Source: Candidatus Saccharimonadota bacterium (GTDB lineage: Bacteria > Patescibacteriota > Saccharimonadia > Saccharimonadales > Saccharimonadaceae). From it: a stretch of 6,356 nt of DNA. Under the pieces are notes generated by a model. It saw only the letters and a list, made by a program, of their open reading frames with translations. It was not told the origin of the DNA and made no database searches. Below, in pieces: positions 3,530-6,356 of this stretch (position 1 is the first letter of the stretch; the number at the start of each line of letters is the position of its first letter). The DNA lies in NCBI GenBank assembly GCA_002861585.1, contig PJQJ01000026.1, positions 25,138-31,493 of the forward strand, read 5' to 3'. The position numbers and the translations under genes were made by a program.

Positions 3530-6356
3530 TCAACGCAGACGAAGTTCATTGCTAGCGCCAGTTGCAGCAGCTTCACGAGGTTTGATGGTTGTTACTGCAG
3601 GACGCTGCTGTTGCGCAGGAGCATGTGATAGTTGCGGAGCTGCGCTAGAAGGCGTACTGCCGCCAGTATTGCCTCCTCCAGTGCTAGAGCCAGGACCACG
3701 ACCACGTGATCGTGAACGGCTACGACGACGCTTAGAACCGTTTGCAGAAGGCTGTTGTTGCTGGTCGGAGGGTTGTCCCTGCTGAGGGTGCTGAGGGGCC
3801 TGTTCAGGAGTGGCAGGGGCTGCTTGTGGCTGTGGAGCTGGCTTTGGTCTTTGCTGATCCCGGTTATTTTGAGCGGGTTTTGCGCCATTGGCAATTGGCC
3901 ATTGTTTTGCCATGTTACTTGATTGGGGTTTCTGTAAATTGGAAGGCGGTGCAATAATCTTACGTATTGCCTCTTCTACGCCTGCCCGTTCTGAGGCGAA
4001 ATTTTTACGGGTGTTTTCTATGATGTTGAGTGAATAATCAGTCTGTGCCGGTGGTAGCGTTAATGTCGTCGCGCTAAAGCCTGGAGCCTTCTCGCCTTTA
4101 ATGACCATGCTTATAACGAAGTGTCGGTTATGCATCTGCAGCAGGTCGGCAGCTTCAAACTGCGGCTCGAACTGTTTTGCCAGAAGCGGAGCATCATCAG
4201 CACTTATACGGAATGTAATCATTGTACCAACGTTACCAAAGACAGCATCGCGTACCGTATCCGACATCTGAGAAACGTACTGGTTAGCAACAGTTAGGTT
4301 AAGACCATACTTACGAGCCTCAGAAAGAATGGTTGCAAAAGAATTTGTGGCAAAGTTCTGGAACTCATCAACGTACAGGTAGAATGGACGACGATCTTCA
4401 ATGTTCGGAATATCAGATCGGCTCATAGCGGCAAGCTGGATTTTTGTCACTATAAATGATCCTAGAATTGAAGCATTATCTTCGCCGATGAGACCCTTAG
4501 AGAGGTTAACTATCAGAATCTTACCCTCATCCATGATTTCGCGGATATTAAAGGTGCTCTTCGGTTGACCGATGATATTTCGAATAATTGGGTTAGCGGT
4601 AAACGCACCGACCTTATTAAGAACGGGCGCAACTGCCTCTGATGCAAACTTATCGTTCCAGCTGGCAAACTCGATACGCCAGAAATTAAGCACCACAGTA
4701 TCATCAACGTGCGTTAGGACCTCTTCTCGGAACTTTTTATCAGTCAGCATACGCGTGATGTCGAGCATGGTTGAATTTGGATAGTACAAGAGCGCTAAAA
4801 TGGTATAACGAAGGATATATTCTAATCGCGGTCCCCAACTTGTCTCACCAAACATCCGCTGTAATACGCCAATGATTTCAGATGAAATATTGTTGCGCAT
4901 TGCTGGGTCGGTAACTTCCATTGGATTAAAGCCAATTGGAAATGCTGTGTCCGCCGGATTAAAGTACACAACGTCCTTGATTCGATGTGGCGGAATAAAG
5001 CGCATATTATTAACGGCAAAGTCACCATGTGGATCGATGATAGCGTATCCCTGATTATAAAAGACATCACTTAGCGCAAACAGCTCCAGGAGGCCTGATT
5101 TACCGGCACCGGTTTGCCCAATTACGTAGACGTGACGACCGCGATCAGATCGGTACAATCCAAACTGATGATTGATACCACGGAAGTTGGTTAGACCAAA
5201 AGCACTGATCTCTTGATCATGTGCCTGCTCGCCAGTAACGATTGGGAGTTTGGAGGGCGGTTCAGCTGTTTTGCTGCTCGCCCAGACGATATTTGGTGTC
5301 TCAACATTGGTATGTGGCAAGTGGAAGACAGAGGCCAGCTCTTCAATATTCAAGATATAGCCCTTATCGATAAAGAGGCGGGCCACGTACTCTGCAAGAA
5401 CGTCTCGACTATATGAACTCTTTTTCATGGTAAAGCCGTTCAAGTTAGTACTATTAAACTGCTTGAATGTTCCAACGATTGCCTGCATCTGCTGACGTGC
5501 CGCTACCTGATCGGTACCGAGATAGACCATACGAATCTTCACCTGGTAACCAAGCTTTGTGCTCTTCTTCTCTACTTCGCTGATACGAGTCTTTTCGCGT
5601 TCGGACAGTTCTTTTGGTGCGCTTGTGCCATTCTCTTGTGGTGGCTGCCAGAGGGCTTCAATGGCCTTTAGGAGGTAGATGCCAAGGTTCGACAGTAGAT
5701 CCCCACCGAATGCTCCCCCACCGTTTTTAACGCTACTGACGTAGCGCGAAGCACGGCGGTGCCAATCATCGGCAATTGGACGAGCCATAACCTGAATCCA
5801 CATCTCTTCATTACTCTGATCCAACTTAGCGAGGGTAGCGGTAATACCAGCAAGTGGGTCTACTTCAAAACTCTGGAAGGTCTTGATTGGCAGGACCTCA
5901 TTATCTGTGAGGACGAGTTCACCCGAGAAGACAACTGGCTGTTCGACTTCGCGGCGAGCGTAATCCTCATCGGCTCGGTGGATCTGCACAGTAGGATACT
6001 GGGCATAGATCTGCCCCTCTAAGAAATTCTGAAGATGTTTTGGTACCCAGACATAAAAGCGAATGTGCTTTCCTATAGCAGCAATCTCAAAACTAATATG
6101 TTCCTGAAGCCCGCCTGACATAACAAGCTCTTTTTTATCTCGAAGAATACCGTGCAGCGAGGCGAACAACTGTTCGGCTGCAAGTTCCTGCTTTTCATTG
6201 GCTTTCGGAATTTCAAGAACAAGCAGTACGCTTTCGGTCTGCTCTATCTGACTAGCACGTTTGTAGTTACGGTACGAAAGGAACACTAAAACACCCACTA
6301 TTGGCATCCAGATGAACCAAGTGGTAAGAAGTCCTATCAGCCATGATAGTATCGTA
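3530..6356 (-). CDS. VirD4/TraG-like (HerA/FtsK superfamily) membrane-anchored ATPase; 5' end outside window
   Basis: It is probably a type IV secretion or conjugation-type coupling ATPase that moves DNA or protein through the envelope. Residues are numbered from ATG 6307, but the frame stays open for 16 more codons to the edge, and these are hydrophobic (ILSWLIGLLTTWF), so the start lies outside and 6307 falls within the membrane anchor. At least 941 residues are present. After the anchor and basic RNYKR comes a domain of about 370 residues resembling the N-terminal region of CPR coupling-type ATPases, with WIQVMARP. The motor has Walker A GQTGAGKS (397-404; Lys403), DPHGDF (425-430), Walker B YVDEFQ (Asp647-Glu648) and EARKYGLNLTVANQY (663-677; Gln676). 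Residues 786-925 are a Pro/Gln-rich disordered tail with the basic run KRRRSRSRSRGRG (859-871). No relaxase, VirB4 or VirB6 gene is visible, so the substrate is unknown. Convergent with ftsQ and transcribed separately. Confidence 0.88.
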   Translation of the reverse strand, partial: TILSWLIGLLTTWFIWMPIVGVLVFLSYRNYKRASQIEQTESVLLVLEIPKANEKQELAAEQLFASLHGILRDKKELVMSGGLQEHISFEIAAIGKHIRFYVWVPKHLQNFLEGQIYAQYPTVQIHRADEDYARREVEQPVVFSGELVLTDNEVLPIKTFQSFEVDPLAGITATLAKLDQSNEEMWIQVMARPIADDWHRRASRYVSSVKNGGGAFGGDLLSNLGIYLLKAIEALWQPPQENGTSAPKELSEREKTRISEVEKKSTKLGYQVKIRMVYLGTDQVAARQQMQAIVGTFKQFNSTNLNGFTMKKSSYSRDVLAEYVARLFIDKGYILNIEELASVFHLPHTNVETPNIVWASSKTAEPPSKLPIVTGEQAHDQEISAFGLTNFRGINHQFGLYRSDRGRHVYVIGQTGAGKSGLLELFALSDVFYNQGYAIIDPHGDFAVNNMRFIPPHRIKDVVYFNPADTAFPIGFNPMEVTDPAMRNNISSEIIGVLQRMFGETSWGPRLEYILRYTILALLYYPNSTMLDITRMLTDKKFREEVLTHVDDTVVLNFWRIEFASWNDKFASEAVAPVLNKVGAFTANPIIRNIIGQPKSTFNIREIMDEGKILIVNLSKGLIGEDNASILGSFIVTKIQLAAMSRSDIPNIEDRRPFYLYVDEFQNFATNSFATILSEARKYGLNLTVANQYVSQMSDTVRDAVFGNVGTMITFRISADDAPLLAKQFEPQFEAADLLQMHNRHFVISMVIKGEKAPGFSATTLTLPPAQTDYSLNIIENTRKNFASERAGVEEAIRKIIAPPSNLQKPQSSNMAKQWPIANGAKPAQNNRDQQRPKPAPQPQAAPATPEQAPQHPQQGQPSDQQQQPSANGSKRRRSRSRSRGRGPGSSTGGGNTGGSTPSSAAPQLSHAPAQQQRPAVTTIKPREAAATGASNELRLR

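Noticed and set aside
3510..3785. 91-codon + strand reading frame rich in Cys, Arg and Pro
   Set aside because: It is antisense to the low-complexity tail of the ATPase gene, whose repeated codons create such open frames; no ribosome site precedes it.
3592..3954. 120-codon minus-strand frame overlapping the ATPase tail
   Set aside because: Alternative frame of the same Pro/Gln-rich repeats. The main frame is continuous and contains the ATPase motifs, so no frameshift is indicated.

Overview
The window looks like a piece of a compact bacterial chromosome, most likely a Patescibacteria/CPR member and possibly Saccharibacteria-like. This assignment is inferred from three things: a tight ftsW-murG-ftsQ run, the divergent MurG and FtsQ sequences, and a large membrane-anchored VirD4/TraG-type ATPase of a kind common in CPR genomes. 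No marker gene settles the lineage. TGA is used as a stop (it ends the ATPase gene) and no in-frame TGA occurs in the genes, so the standard bacterial code fits.

Left part (1-2699, + strand): a cell-envelope and division operon. It holds the C-terminal part of FtsW (lipid II polymerase; its 5' end is outside the window), then MurG (makes lipid II), then FtsQ/DivIB (divisome scaffold). ftsW overlaps murG by 74 nt, and murG is followed by ftsQ after 20 nt, so the three are almost certainly co-transcribed. MurG supplies the lipid II that FtsW polymerises, and FtsQ recruits and regulates the septal FtsW complex. The usual continuation into ftsA/ftsZ is absent.

Middle part (2700-3529): about 830 nt of visibly AT-rich DNA between two convergent genes, with no convincing protein gene. 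It is not featureless. It holds three stem-loops just after ftsQ, the last being a plausible terminator. It also holds a perfect 20-nt direct repeat at its two ends (2844-2863 and 3476-3495) with the internal form GTTC-N7-GTTC, a degenerate third copy at 3251-3267, and a perfect 10-bp inverted repeat at 3219-3250. Two smaller hairpins complete it. This gap is the least explained part of the window.

Right part (3530-6356, - strand): one large gene encoding a VirD4/TraG-like, HerA/FtsK-superfamily ATPase with an N-terminal membrane anchor, a roughly 370-residue N-terminal domain, a complete Walker A/Walker B motor and a 140-residue Pro/Gln/Arg-Ser-rich disordered tail. Its reading frame stays open to the window edge, so the true start lies outside.
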